Shown here: piece after piece, positions 26,611-39,485 of the stretch
How the letters are laid out: each line of letters starts with the position of its first letter
Position numbering within the stretch: position 1 is the stretch's first letter
Source: Todiramphus chloris collaris
Lineage: Eukaryota; Chordata; Aves; Coraciiformes; Alcedinidae
Direction of reading: 5' to 3'
Assembly: GCA_025345505.1 (NCBI GenBank)
Contig: JANVCC010000146.1
Coordinates: 4,535,690 to 4,599,689 of the forward strand
DNA length: 64,000 nt
Notes under the pieces: model-generated
What the model saw: only the letters and a program-made list of their open reading frames with translations
Database searches by the model: none
What the model was told of the DNA's origin: nothing
Made by a program: the position numbers and the translations under genes

Positions 26611-26889
26611 AACCCTGAGCCTCTTTCTTATGGGAACAGCTTCACTCCTCGCCTGTGAAATCACAGGAGGTTACAGCAATGAGAGCAACCAGTGGCCACC
26701 ATGGCTGAGAAGCATTAAGGGACATGCAGCCACACAACCACCACCAAATAGCATTTCTCTGGGCTCGCTGGTGCGGGTGATGTTGGGTAGGGCCTGGAAG
26801 GAGCTGTCTCAGTGGGATAGCCCAGCAGCAATGACCAACCCTCCTGCTGAGCTCTGTGTCCCTCAGTGCACTGCCGCATGATAACTTAA

Positions 26890-27699
26890 CCCAGTGTCAC
26901 GGTTTAGGGTCAGGGCAGCCCCTTAGACCTATAACAGCCACTCTCTGTTAACCCCCCTCCCTCCCCAGAGGGGAAGAGAAAGGGAACAAGGGAGAGAGAG
27001 CGATTAGAAAAGGAAACTAGAACAGCTTGAATGAAATGAAATTAATAATTATAAAAATGGAATATATACAAATATATACAAAACTAGTATGGAACCCAAC
27101 CCCCCTGATGGTAATTCCATCCCCGTCACCACTGATGCTGTGGAGGCACCGGGGCAGTCCCAGACTGGGCCCTGCAGCAGCCGGGAGCTGTGTTCAGGAG
27201 CTGGATTCTGGTACCGGGGTCAGGAACACGCAGATCAGATCGAAGGCAGAATGGACAGAGTCCTCCTTGGGTGCTCTGAGGAAGGAACCAAAAGAGGACT
27301 CGAGCCGAGCCAAGCAAAAGCTGGCAAAGCAGCCCAAGAGGGGAGGAGAGCCCAGAAATCCTTCGGATCCCACAGCTCTAAACCTAATGTGGAGTATATG
27401 GGCTGGAATCCCTCGCTGGTCAGTTTAGGGTCACCCGTCCTGGCCGCCTCTCCCTGCAGGTGCAGCCTTTCCCTTTCTGCACCCCCAAAGTGGTGCACAA
27501 GGCCCAGCAGTGGCCTTGCTCTGCACCCCAACCCTTGTTAGTGACTCTAACCATGGGGTGTTCTCACTGCTGGAAGCAGACACTGTCTGTGAGAACAGGC
27601 TGCTGCCTTCAGACAATGCAGTTAATTAAAAGAACCGAGCTGAAAAGTAAAATTACTGAACAGAATTAGTTCTGTTCTCACTCAAACCAGGACACCCAG
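26890..27699 (-). mobile_element. Solo LTR of an endogenous retrovirus, with 5-bp target duplication
   Basis: The LTR proper spans 26895-27694, exactly 800 bp. On the plus strand it begins TGTCACGGTTT and ends AAACCAGGACA, so it has TG...CA termini and imperfect inverted ends (9 of 11 positions pair). It is flanked on both sides by CCCAG (26890-26894 and 27695-27699), a clean 5-bp target-site duplication. A 5-bp duplication is usual for ERVL-type (class III) elements. The minus strand, starting TGTCCTGGTTTGAGTGAGAA, resembles common passerine ERV LTRs, and a TATA-rich segment (27059-27083) fits that orientation. No gag, pol or env sequence is present: internal sequence was lost by LTR-LTR recombination. 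The overlapping open frames inside it are chance frames in GC-rich LTR DNA. Confidence 0.88.
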
Positions 27700-30670
27700 A
27701 AAAGAAGGAAGGAGCCAGGGAGGTGCAGGTGGTGGCCACTTACTGCACTGGTGAGAGAGATTAAGTGACGATGAGTTTCAGCACATGACTACAGGACAGT
27801 AAATCTCCTCAGACCTTCACAGGCAGCTGCAGGGGAAGTGATTAGCAACACAGATTCAAACTAATGGACTTGGGATTTTAGGTAACAGAAATGAGGGTTG
27901 GATGGTCATGACAAGTCCTATCACTTGGGTCAGCCGTAGGGGCAGGTTGCCTGAAAGTGTGAGCTGGGAAACTGATTTTTGTTGTTGTTTTCACTATTTT
28001 GGCATCAAGCTGATTGGGGAATGATTGACCCCATTCACTCAAACATAGGGGGATGAACATTAGGCCTTTGAGCAAAAGCTGACAGTTGTAATTCACAACT
28101 GAAAATCTCCAAGTTATCAGCAAAATTTCTTGTACAGCTATCCCACTATGTAAACCACCTCATCATTCTGATGCAACCCCTTTTGTCCAGAGCTTTTGTA
28201 AAGAGTGGATCAAAGAATGAATATAGACCATAAAATCAGGGATTAACATAGTTTGGAGCTGATCTTGTACTCAGGGTCCTCCAAGGTACACCGCGTGTAG
28301 TTGAGCCACACATCTGGAGGTAGTCCCCAGGATTTTAGGAACCGATGCTGCCAACAGTGGACAAAAAAAGCAGGCATCTGGCAGATAGATCACCTTTGTG
28401 GTGATAGATAACCCTTTGTGGCTTGGGTTAGGGTTGCTAACTTGGTTCTTAAATCATGTGGTTATATTACATGGGTGCCAGTTCCTTCTCAAGGTACAGC
28501 ACTGCTGGGGCCTGAGGTCAGCCTTGAATTCCCATGTTGCAGATCAGCAGACACTGGGTGCTTTTAAAAACATGAGGTTCTTACCTGCAGTAAGCAGGTA
28601 AAACCTGATTTACCCGTAGAATCAGTACCTATAATCAGATTTCTTTTTTGGGGGTTTGACCTCAGGGAGGGATTTACCTTCTCTAAAAAAAAAAAAAATG
28701 GAGAGAGAAATTCTGGATCCAAAAGCATCTCCTCCCACACTGGCCACCTTACCCCACTCCACTCTATTCAGTGCTCCATAGCTATTTTTAACATCTCATT
28801 TCCTCACATTATGGCAATTTACATACTTAAACACATCACATTAACGTCCAAAACATAAACAAAGTGAGATAATGCACTGTAAAGAGAGTATTAAAAAAAA
28901 CCCTGCAGATACACACACAGGAGCTTTTGGAAATCAGGCAGTTCTTTGAAGCAAAGCAGTTGTCCTGTATCAGTAATAGGAGGATTTCTCAGCAACACTT
29001 TACAATAAAGCAGACTTAATGAGAGCTGAGCAGTGGTGTAATTCCTGTGGAATTGCATATTGAAAGCTACATTCATACCCAAGGAGCCCATCAGGACCAG
29101 TATTGTTAGCACGAATGCTGAAGGAATTGCAAAATGAATTGCCATTTTGTTATCAAGTGCTTCCGATTGGCTCTATCCTGCCATCTGTGTCATTTGGAGG
29201 ATGTGAAGTAGCACAGGTCCGAACTTGGGCATCGGAAAGGTGGGTCAAGGGGAAATTTGATGCTGCAGCATCCTCTGCTTCTTCACTGAAGAAGTTCAGT
29301 GCACCTGCCTTCCTGTTCCTGTATGAGGAAGGGACAAAACCGATAGTCTGCCAGGGCCTGGGTACAGCAACTCTTTTCCCCTTTGGTGGTGGGGGAACAC
29401 CACTTATTGACCAGCCATACGAAATCTGATGTTAGCTCATCGCAAAACACTGCTTAGAAACAAGAGGCTGTGAATTATCTAGCTCTTTTAAAGCTCCTGC
29501 AGCCTTCTCTATTTCTTCATGACACCACAGTAAATGTTACAAGATTTAAAAACTGTAGAAGTCCTCCAGAAGAAATGCAATGTGCAGGTCATGTCTCATT
29601 TAGCTCTACAGAGAGGGAACAGGTTTCAAAATGGTTTCAGTAAACTAGAAGCCTAAGTGACTTTCCCAAAACATTCAAATCACACAGAAGGTCACTTGCC
29701 AGTGTTTAAAATTTAGTCAGGGTTAATTCAAAAGCATGTAGGTGAGCTAAGGAAACAGATGCACAAAAAGAAATTTAAAAGTGAGGGTTTTTTTAGCTTT
29801 CATTTGTTAGCATTAAGAGGAGTCATTGATAAAAAACATCAAGTGAAAAATGTCTTTGTTTCATCACCCTGTTGTATAATTGAGGTACCAACGTTACACA
29901 GAGTTGGATTTGGCATCTCCATATGAATCCCTATTCTGTCTTTATTTACAATTCCCTTTCAGCCTTCAAGATAATGAATTACAGTATTGTTCATCTTATC
30001 CTGACATTGCCACATTGACATTCTTTACAAGCAGAAAAGCCAATTTTGACTCTTGGCATAGCCCTCACACCACTAATAATCTGGAAGCCACAGAGCACTA
30101 CATGTCCTCAAACCCCAAGAGACGTACCAAGACTGCTCCATAAACACACACTAGAGCAAACCACACCACCTTTCCTTTCTGCTTCTTTTCACATCCCTCC
30201 AAGCTGACAGCTCCCGTCCCATTTGCCTGTTCTGGGGTTCACAGAAGAGGCAAGCAGGCACAGCTGGGTGCTGCTACAGGGGAAACCTCCCTGCTAGCCA
30301 GGTATCGGGGAGCACAGGTCCCCACCAGGCTCGGCACCAAGCTGCTGCCCAGACCGGGGCCCTGGGCACAGCTGGACGGTGAACAGCCGCATGGACTCTC
30401 TGCTGCTGGCACACCGAGTCCAGCGCTGCTTCCTTTCCAAGGCACAACAGCCAGCTGCTGGGGACTGAACTGAACTCGCAGGGAATGCCAAAGCCCGGTG
30501 ACACTCTACACACCTCCTGTTTGCGGTTCCTACTCTGATGAATCTTGCAAGTGTACAATACACCATGCTTTGGAGAGGAACACTGTCCATCTTAACAACT
30601 TCGTAGCTCCATAATGGTCAGGGCAAGGATAAACTTACTCATCATTTGTGATAAACTGACACCCAGAGAA
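27700..30670. other. Non-genic unique sequence
   Basis: No gene is supported. Contents are short poly(A) runs (near 28686), a C/G-rich patch at about 30180-30490 with around a dozen CpGs in 300 bp (too sparse for a CpG island), and unique AT-rich DNA. The open frames in the GC-rich patch on the minus strand overlap each other in several phases, which indicates composition and not coding. Confidence 0.65.
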
Positions 30671-30897
30671 CACAGAATCATACAATCATTTTGGTTGGAT
30701 GAAAACCTCTAAAGATTATAAAATCCACCCACTAACCCAGCACTGCCAGGTCACCACAAAACCATGTCCCTCAGCACCACATCTCCACAGCTCTGAAACC
30801 CCTCCAGGGATGGGGTCTCCACCACTGCCCTGGGTAGCCTGGGCCAGGCCTGGCAACCCTTTTGAGGAAGACATTTTTCCTACTATCCAACCTAAAC
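30671..30897 (-). mobile_element. CR1 LINE, 5'-truncated 3' end
   Basis: The plus strand shows CAGAATCATACAATCATTTT, GGTTGGATGAAAACCTC, CTAACCCAGCACTGCCAGG, a CATGTCCCTCAGCACC segment, GGGATGGGGTCTCC and TTGAGGAAGACATTTTTCC in that order: the reverse complement of a CR1 terminus. It matches block for block the plus-strand copy at 4387-4597 and the longer copy at 49002-49341. Similarity fades after the CCAACCTAAAC segment, taken as the truncation point. Confidence 0.92.
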
Positions 30898-31472
30898 AAA
30901 ACTTTTTGTTCCAGGTTACACAGCAAAGACTGGCAAAGACAAATTTTGTGGCTGTTACATCTTTGTCTTAACAGGAGGGTGCCAAGAAATACGAAGCGGG
31001 AACAAAAGAAAAAAAGAACTGTCCTCACAGACATGCATCCAGGTTGTACTTCTGCCACGCTCCACACCATCACTTGGCTTTATCCTCCTGCAATTTCTTC
31101 GTGGCTTGATGCAGACATGGGACCACACCATCTCAGGTGGTGAAGAATGCAGCCCAAATGCAACATACGTTACAAACGTACAATGGCTGCTTCTGGGTCC
31201 ATTCTGTGACAGTCAAGTTATATGACAGAGCAGAAGAAACAATTTTTTTTTAATTAAATTCTTTAAATTTACAGTACTATAAAAAATGAATGAGTTTAAA
31301 TATTTCCAGATCTACCAGAAGAATTATTCAAACTGAATTTATAGGTCTGATTTTCCCATACATCACTCTAAATCAGGAGGGATTTCACTAGACCTGAATG
31401 TAAATAATTTATGATCCAATGGGAAATGCTCTTCACGTACCAAAAGCTTAAGAATAGTTCCCTCTCCAAAAT

Positions 31473-31510
31473 CAAGGTCCCAATTCAGTGAAACACATGC
31501 TTAACATTGC
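31473..31510. repeat. Possible ancient sauropsid repeat relic
   Basis: The words AAGGTCCCAATTCAGTGAAA and CACATGCTTAACATTGC follow the pattern of an old interspersed repeat that I recall as abundant in turtles and crocodilians (GATCCxGCAAAGCACTTAAGCACATGCTTAACTTT type). The match is partial and short. The family name is not known to me with confidence. Confidence 0.4.
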
Positions 31511-34500
31511 AACAGCTCAACTGGAGTATCGCGTATTGGGGGGGAATTAGTCAGCTTTAGGAAGGCTGGGTTCTAGTTCCAGCTATGGCAATAAATAAAG
31601 CTTCCTCTAGTGCAGGAGTTGCTCCCAGAACCACACCTACACCCACGATCACCTTGCCAGACAGATACACATGAGAGAAGGTGTCCATCTTCCTTTCAGC
31701 TTTACTACAACCGAGAACAACTTGATCCTGGCAGCACTGGCTCACAAGAGCACTTGTACAGGCGACAGCAAAATGGGAGAAATGAGACTGATGAACATTC
31801 CTACCATGAAGCTCAGGCTTAACAGAGATATTTGCTTGATAATTTCAGCCAGAAAGCTATTTCCTTTCAGGCAGTTTTTCTCTCATAGCAAGTAATTGAG
31901 CACCATCTCTAGTCCATATCCAGAGGGAGGGAGAGATTAACCCTCATATTTAAACTGTTAATCCTTTTAGCACAGTGTCTCTACCTGCAAAACTGGTTGA
32001 GCTGTACTTTTGTGGGTCCTATACAAATGGCAATGATTGAACAGTAAGGATCAACTGAGCAAAAGCCTGTCCACTCCCTGCTTTTCTTTCCTTTGAAATA
32101 ACAAAGCAAGACGAGCATCTGAGAAAGCCTGCGTTTCCAATCTGTCTTTTTTCCTTTTGTTGGGGGTGGTGGAAAAATCAGACTATTTAGAGAATTGTCT
32201 GATGAGATTTTAAAAGGCATTCACTACACTGCCTGGGGTAAAAAAACAATAATTCAAAGGTAGCACACAGGTTTGTGATCTGGCTCAGCTTGGCAGCTCT
32301 TGCCCTTAATTGTGCGTGTCCTTCTTGTAGGGATTTCAAAGGAAACTTCAGCACCTGAAATACTGATCCCTGCCTCTACACTGGGAGCAAGTTCTACACC
32401 ACAGTTTTGCATGTACAGCTCAAACAAGTCAACAGGACCAGTTTTAGATACAAATCACAGGACAGATATTTGGGTACACCTTAAGATAGCCCACAGTAGC
32501 ACATCCCACTAGATTTTATTCCATATTACTCCTTACGAACCTTATACACATCAAATACACAAAAGAAGCCAGGAGACACAAACAACCTGGTGCCCAAGAC
32601 ACGGGGATCTCCAGCCTCTTTGCTATGTCCCAGTCCCATTCCCATTCGCTATTGACTTCTTCATCTGGTTGCTTACTATAGGATTTGTCTCATCTAACTT
32701 AGACGACTGAAATAGGGACAGCTACATGCAGGTGCATCATTGAAATCCCCTTCATGATCAGGAGGGGAAAATTGTGTTTCCAGAACACGGTTATTTCCTT
32801 CTAATGGGGACAGGTAATAATAAACCCTGTTCTGGGGGTGCCTCTTTTCCAGTGCTTCACACCAACTGCTCGTGGGGGTCAGAAAAGAACTCCAAGATAT
32901 AGTCTGTACCTTTAGATAAATCCCATCCCTGCAGATCTGGGCTGGGCCTTATGAAAGCAAGTAGAAAATTCCCATTCCTCTCCATAGGCACCAAAAAAGG
33001 CATCTAACCTACCTAGTAACTTTGGGGGTTTGCTGGGTTTTTTTTGTTCTTGTGGGGTTCGGGGGAGGGGTTGGTTTTTTAAACTACTTTCAGCAATCTA
33101 ATGATTCCTCCAACCAGAATTAAATGCAGTTGAGAGTCAGGAGTCCAGTTCAGTGTTCCAAGCTTGGGAGGCTCTGCACCAGGCTGACCTTTAAAAATGT
33201 CAGAGCTCCCATATCGCCTCAGTTCTTTCTTCTGAAGAACAGAACCTGCAATGTTTTGCTTTTCTAGAATTTAATACTACTGTCAACTCTTAGCTCTTCA
33301 GATATTAAGACGACTCATTTAAGCACATTAAGTGTTACACATTAGCTCTAAGGGAAGAGTTATGCAATTTTTATTCCTGTTTGGACTAAGTTTGGGAAAT
33401 ACAACCTATTTTCCCAATGTATAATGCATAGTTTGAATTCAGATGAATGAGATAGAACATTATATATGCCTGTTTCACGTTCAGGGAAAAAAAAAAAACA
33501 CAAAAAAACCCCACACAAACTATACACTTTTTAGAGCAAGAGAAAACGGATGTTGCCAAAAGAATAAAGATAAATCCAGCTTTGAATTGAGCAGGCACAT
33601 TTCTACAGCTATTCATTACGTGTGCATGGGCCCGAGATTTAGACACAGGTCCAGTTATAAGCAAGTGCCAAATTCAGGCTTAGCCTTGCAAATGTATAAT
33701 GATCAGCTAGAGCCAGCTGCAAGCTACACACTGTCTGGGCTCCAAGCTCACTAGATGCAAATCTGCTCTGAAGCTGGGACAGGGAGGATTTTTCTTGGGC
33801 ACACCCTCACTAACGTACCTGAACAAGTTTCAGAAGGATACTGGATTCTGACCAGCTCTCTGAGATAGTGACTGACAGCAAAGACACAATAACAAGTGCA
33901 TTGTCCTGGGGCACCAGAGATTGCATCTTCCTGGTATTTATTTTCACTACCAGAAGTAGAGTTTCCTTATTTATCTAAGCTGAGGTCTGTTGCAGAAAAA
34001 TAGGACCTGATCATGCAATGCACACACACAGAGTATTTGAGTCTTAAGAGTCAGTGCTGAGAAAACTTCTGAATTCAAAAAGGTTTTAGCAAACATCATT
34101 TCTGCACACAGATACTAAGGCTAGATCCCGCAGCAGTGTAAACTATAGTCTGTGTTACTTATAGTTTAAGGAACCAAACCAAATCTATTTTATGGCTATA
34201 AAATCATACTTTTTTTCTTTTTTTTTTTTTCCTGTATGAATCATTCAATTTTTCACTTTTGATTCACCTTTAGCTTCTTTTTGGCCTATATCACTTTGCT
34301 GGCAAAATCTTTATTATTTAGGGTTTTCCTCAAGGAACAGAGCTGCTTTCCTGCATTTGAAAAACAGCCAGAGAACATTCCAGCATGGAAACCCATCAAA
34401 AAGAAGGTGTTGGGTTTTTTTTCAGCTAGAAGGGTGGAGACGGCTACTTTGGGGAGTTTTCATGCTTCCTGAAATGCCTTTTCACCCGCAGTGTAAACGA

Positions 34501-34852
34501 GTGATGACCTTCTGTTCTGCTCCATAGGGCTGAAGCAGAGTGGTCCCGCACATTCTTATAATTTCCGCAGGAAGCGGTGTGATGCCAAGTTCATTTCAGC
34601 TCCTGAAGGAAGCAGCTATACCTCAAGTTCAGCAGCCTTAATAGACTTGTGCCCACAACATAATAGCATTATTCTGTATGTTAGATGGTGCATAAAATGC
34701 ATTACACCAATATTTAAACTATCGTGGAACTGACCAGCTCAACAAGAATTGTGCCCAACAAAAGGCAGCTCAATTTTAAAACGCCCAATCTTGGCTTTGC
34801 TCCAGTTAGAGTAGCTAAAGTAAAGAACAAACCTATAAGTCTTCTATATATT

Positions 34853-35048
34853 AAAAAAACAAAACCAAACCAAACCAAAACACAAACAAACAAAAGAAGC
34901 ACCCACAATCAAAAACAAATCCACCAAAAAAACCACACTAAAACAAAATGAAACAAAAAGACCCCAAACAAATACCAGAACCAAACCTACCCACACCAAA
35001 AAAAACCACACAAAAAAAAGCCCAAAATCCCAAGAACACAAACCTCAA
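34853..35048 (+). repeat. A/C-only low-complexity tract
   Basis: About 195 bases made almost wholly of A and C on the plus strand, with units such as CAAAC, CCAAA, AACC and ACAAAC and only scattered G or T. It has the marks of a decayed (CAAA)n or (CAAAC)n repeat. The minus strand therefore gives a long frame rich in F, L, V and W that is an artefact. The strong purine/pyrimidine and keto/amino asymmetry is discussed under findings. Confidence 0.85.
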
Positions 35049-35113
35049 CTGCTTGTAAATATTAAGGCAGAATGCACTGGAATCAATGAAATAAATGTAA
35101 AACCAGAATGCAG

Positions 35114-35157
35114 GTTCAAAAGAAAAATCAAGAATGTTTCATTCAAAAGAAAAATCA
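35114..35157. repeat. Direct duplication, 27-bp spacing
   Basis: Two copies of TTCAAAAGAAAAATCA, 27 bp apart, separated by an AGAATGTTTCA spacer. It lies just right of the A/C tract. Confidence 0.85.
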
Positions 35158-38100
35158 CTAAACAACAACAACACAAATACCTTGTGCTTTTCTTACAGAC
35201 TGAGATATCACCAGACTACAGATAAATACAGCTGCTTTTTCTGATTTGATAGAAATAAATTCAGATGGAGCTCTACAAAAGTTTGCAACAAGCTTGTATT
35301 TTATCTTTGACTTTACAGCATCCTCGGCATCTTTAAACCACTGAAAATCACAGGACTTACTCTCAACAGTTACAGTTAAGATCAGAAGCAAGCCATCTAT
35401 CTTCATACTCTGTTCAATCAAAATGACTGCAATTTTAAAACCTTACCATTTTTCTGGATTATCATCTCGATAATTCCTCTGCCTTGTCTGCAGATTTACA
35501 ATAAAGCCATAGTCCCATTACTTTGATCTTATACAGAGATATCTACATATATACACATGTATTTGTTTCTACAAATACTCAATAATCTGCATGCATATAT
35601 TAGGTATCTGCTACCAGTCTTACTTGTTGGGTTTGGGGGTTTTTTTTACCTTTTAATTGCTTAAAGTATTTTGTTTTGAAAAAATATTTCAGCCTTCAAA
35701 ACTGTCCGGTGTGATTCCAAGTGCTGTTTACTCACGTGCATTTGAAACTCAGACATTGTTCAGATACTCCCAACACATGAACAGTGTTCAGGAGACACAT
35801 AACTCTACACAGACAATAGAAAACCAGCATTTTGTCTGTATTAAGACCCACTGAACTAAGGTAAAATATCTACACCAAGTTCCTTCCAGGATGCTTATCT
35901 GCGTACCGTTAAGAGACCTTTCCAAGCTAAAGAATGTTTATGATTAAAGCTCTTCCAACCTGGAATGATATCTGAACAACAGATGATGTTTGATTAATGT
36001 ATTTGATGAAAGATTTGGCTTTTCACAGGAATACTTTTAAAGGGATCTCTTTTGCAGAATAACTTTGTTACTTCCTGCAATGCTGCCTGTGTGAAACCAT
36101 TTCTGGGCACATAAAAGTTAGCACTGTCAAAAATCTTGCCGGGACTTCTCAAGTTTCTAGTATCTTAGACCTGGGCAATACAACCTCATAGAAAACACAA
36201 ATTAGTCACCCATCTTTCACTGGGAAATGACTCGGATGGGAAGCAGCAAGTAGTAACTGGGCTATTACTGAAAGCAGCCCTTGCCCACTGCTAAGTACCA
36301 TCTCCAACACCATTCTCAAAGAAAATCTGTTTGCCCTTCCTCCCTTTTTGGGTGGCTCTGACACCCAAAGCTGAATTGGCAGGTTAAAGCATAACCTCCT
36401 TGACAATATAAACCAATCTGTGATACATTAAAAACTCCAAGTCCAGAAAGAAAATTATGTTGATATGGCCAGAATTTAAACTATGACTGTTTGGAGTAGG
36501 TCCATTTCAGCTTTTGTATGTTTTAGTACAAAGGGCTTCAGCTGTCTGATCTGGGAATAAGGAAAGAGGGGGGGATTAAAGAGAAAAAAAAATATTTCCA
36601 GGTACTACTGAAAACAGCACTCTCTTCTTGGAAAAGTTGGGTCTTGCCCCCCTTTACCCTAATCAGTATTTAACAAGTAATGTGTTTATTTCATTGCTGA
36701 TGATAAACAGATCAATCAAAGGTTACTGTGTGATAACTTCCCATTGCTATTGTAATCCTGTTCCGTTAATAAGCATCACTTCTTTGGGGGCCACTGTTTG
36801 CACTGCAGACAATATTCCAAAAGAGGTAGCAGCAAGGCAGAAATTGATGCAAGGAAAAGCACACACACACACCCCACCAAGAAATCAGGAAAGCCTGGAT
36901 GTTAGTATGCGGTGATGTTTGCATCCATTTCCAAAAGTGCATTTTCATTCAAATATTGTTCATCCTACTGCTCCAAAACGTGCTTAAAAAATATGAGAAA
37001 TGCTTCTAATATTTACAAGATGTCATTGCAGTAAAATATTCATATCTTTTCCTCCTTGCAGAAAAACAGTGTATCCCTGTTTCCACAGAACTATGGAATG
37101 GGTTTCTTAGAGCAGGTCCATGTGTACCGTACACGCTTTTTCAGCGGGCACGTTGCACCCGACACTAACTAGGACTAATGCCAATACAATTTGTACTCTG
37201 GTAATCTCTTAGATCCAGACAGACTTGCTCAAGCCTGAGGGGCTGAGAGAGAGCAGCTGCACTGGGGAAGTTCTCCACAACCCAGACCCGAGCTGGAGGG
37301 CAGGAGGGACGACACCATCCCAGCACTACCCCAGGCAGTACCTAGCGTCAAGCTCTGCTCCCCCCGTGTGACAGCCCACGCAAGTGGGGACAGCAGATCC
37401 CAGCATCTCCCCATCGCTGCCATGCAGATGGTGCATCAGAGCCTCCTCACATCAGAACCTCCTCACTCTCCTGGTGCTGAATCTGCTCCCTTCAGCCTCC
37501 AATTCCTCTTAACCTACTTGACCAGAGCCTGTACAATATTGCCACCGCTTTCAAATTCTCTGAAGTTCAAAATAACTGCTGGGTAGAAACACAATTCACC
37601 ATTTCTTAAGTTCTACATTTTCAGTGTCTCCTTACCTAATCCTTCGCCCTTCTGCAGCTCCATTTGCTGAGAAAGCAAATATTTTGGTCGCAGATGGCCT
37701 CAGGCAAGCCTAGGTTGGTTGAGGTCAGCCAATCTTGGCAGCTGCGTTTTGCCAGCCCTGCCTGCCTGCTCAGAAATGAACAAGCTGCAGCTCACTCCTT
37801 CACTGGCCTCCTCCCAGGCCACTTTCCCACAAAGAGAACTGAAGGTCTCCTTTCCATCGCAGCCAGTCCTCAACTCAACTGAGGTTTCCCAGTGTAGCTC
37901 TTTCCCCAAGGCTTGACATTGCCTCAGGTGTTGAATGATTCATTTTCCAGAAGCTTTTGGACTCTTTCTTAGTTCACATGGCAGGTTATGGGCTCCATCA
38001 GTGCCAACTCTCCCAGCCTCCCGAGACAGAACACGGAGTGCCCAACTTCTGGAGACTAGGGAAGAAGCAACACAACCTCAGCATGCTCTCCCTCCGGGAC

Positions 38101-39439
38101 ACCAGTAAATGTGCATGCTCTCTGTGTCTTTAACATCAAAGAAGAACAGAATATGACAGCTGGGGCTCTTTCCAACACTTTCAAATGCTTTATAGGCCAG
38201 CACTTGCTTTTATTGTGATTCTTATGCGTCTGAAATAAACAGCACGGAAAAAAACAATGCTAATTGACAACAGCTTACAATATGACAGCCAAGTAAACGA
38301 AGCTTGAGCTCAGGCAGAGGGGAAAGGTTTTAATTATCCACACTTCCAAATCTAAGGACAAGGCTAGGAGTATTACCCTGGGCCCATCTGCTAATCCCAT
38401 AGCTTCTCTCCCAACACCCCAAAGATGCCAAGGGTAACAATCATTAATAATTATTAACATCCTCCCAGCCTTCACAGTTAACACTGTAATGTTAGAAACT
38501 GAAAAAAAATTCACTTAAGATAGATTTTCTGCCTTGTTTGAAGAAGACAGACTTAATTTTGCAGGTTTGTGCTTTTTAATAGCTGAAGTTTTTGTCATTG
38601 CTGCCTGTTGTTTTCATTAGCTGATACTATTGGAAGCTAAAATACACTCAAGTGCCTTCAGCATGCATTTTACAAGTCTTCATAAGTAAAGGCTTAGGTG
38701 TGTAACCTGCAATTACATTAGAAAATGCACTATAAAGTGAGTTTATTAGCATTTGTACAAAGGAAGTCAGAATGATCTGAGAGCTTTTTTCCCCTATAAC
38801 TTTGAGAAGCAAGAACGTACTAAAAATAGTGTGAGGTAGGGACAGAATTGGAGGGAACATGAAAAGAGGAAGGAAAAGGAAATAATGGAAACACATAAAT
38901 ATTTTAAATACCTATTCATATGCCACTCGCTCCACAAAACTAACATATATTATAACAGCTTTGCAAAACTAATGTCACAAGGAACAGATTTCCAACTATA
39001 ATGACATCTGCCCACACTTCCCTTTATCCCAGGGGGAACATGCTCAAGTAGTACAGAGTTTATAAAGGCCACGAAGGATCACAAATACAATTCAGTGACC
39101 TCCACTGTCCTTGTCACCCAAATGTGATATTTATGCATGTGAGGCTAATCTGAAGCCTCTCTCAAGCTCCCATTCATCATTAGCCCATCAGATGCTGTCC
39201 AGACCATATATCTCTACCTGGATGCTTGCTAATCTTTGACTATTAAGCAGGGATAAACCACAAATTTTATACTGGGGGCCTGTCACTCAACTATTTGGAT
39301 CTACTTTGCATTCAGCTCCTTTTGTAAGAGAGATGAACACAACCTTCACCTAGGACAGTATCCTGTGCACATAATACTACTTAGCAAGAGCATTCACAAG
39401 CCAAATTCCCAGGTTATATGGATCAGTGTGGGGCTGCTC

Positions 39440-39485
39440 AGTTCAATGGAGTCATGCCAGATTACACCAGCTGAGGATCTGGCCA
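39440..39485. repeat. Ancient sauropsid interspersed repeat relic
   Basis: The sequence reads GTTCAATGGAGTCATGCCAG, then ATTACACCAGCTGAGGATCT, then GGCC. This closely follows a repeat word set (CAATGGAGTTA...CCAGxTTACACCAGCTGAGGATCTGGCC) that I recall as widespread in turtle and crocodilian genomes and thinly present in birds. It is a deeply old element fragment; the flanks have decayed beyond recognition. Confidence 0.55.

Larger units (their letters stand above)
23853..26889. other. Non-genic stretch between CR1 tail and LTR
   Basis: No gene is supported. It contains two candidate regulatory blocks, listed separately, with AT-rich unique sequence between them (for example 24880-25220, with long A and T runs). 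Open frames here do not exceed about 140 codons and have no protein-like features. Confidence 0.65.

Noticed and set aside
27027..27616. Overlapping frames of up to 150 codons around 27 kb
   Set aside because: They lie inside the solo LTR, in GC-rich non-coding LTR sequence, on both strands and in several phases. They show no gag, pol or env similarity.
30180..30490. Possible CpG island
   Set aside because: About a dozen CpGs in 300 bp is too sparse, and CpA/TpG are frequent. It looks like a GC-rich unique patch only.
34844..35041. Hydrophobic minus-strand frame suggesting a membrane protein
   Set aside because: It is an artefact of the A/C-only tract: the complementary T/G strand necessarily encodes F, L, V, W and G.
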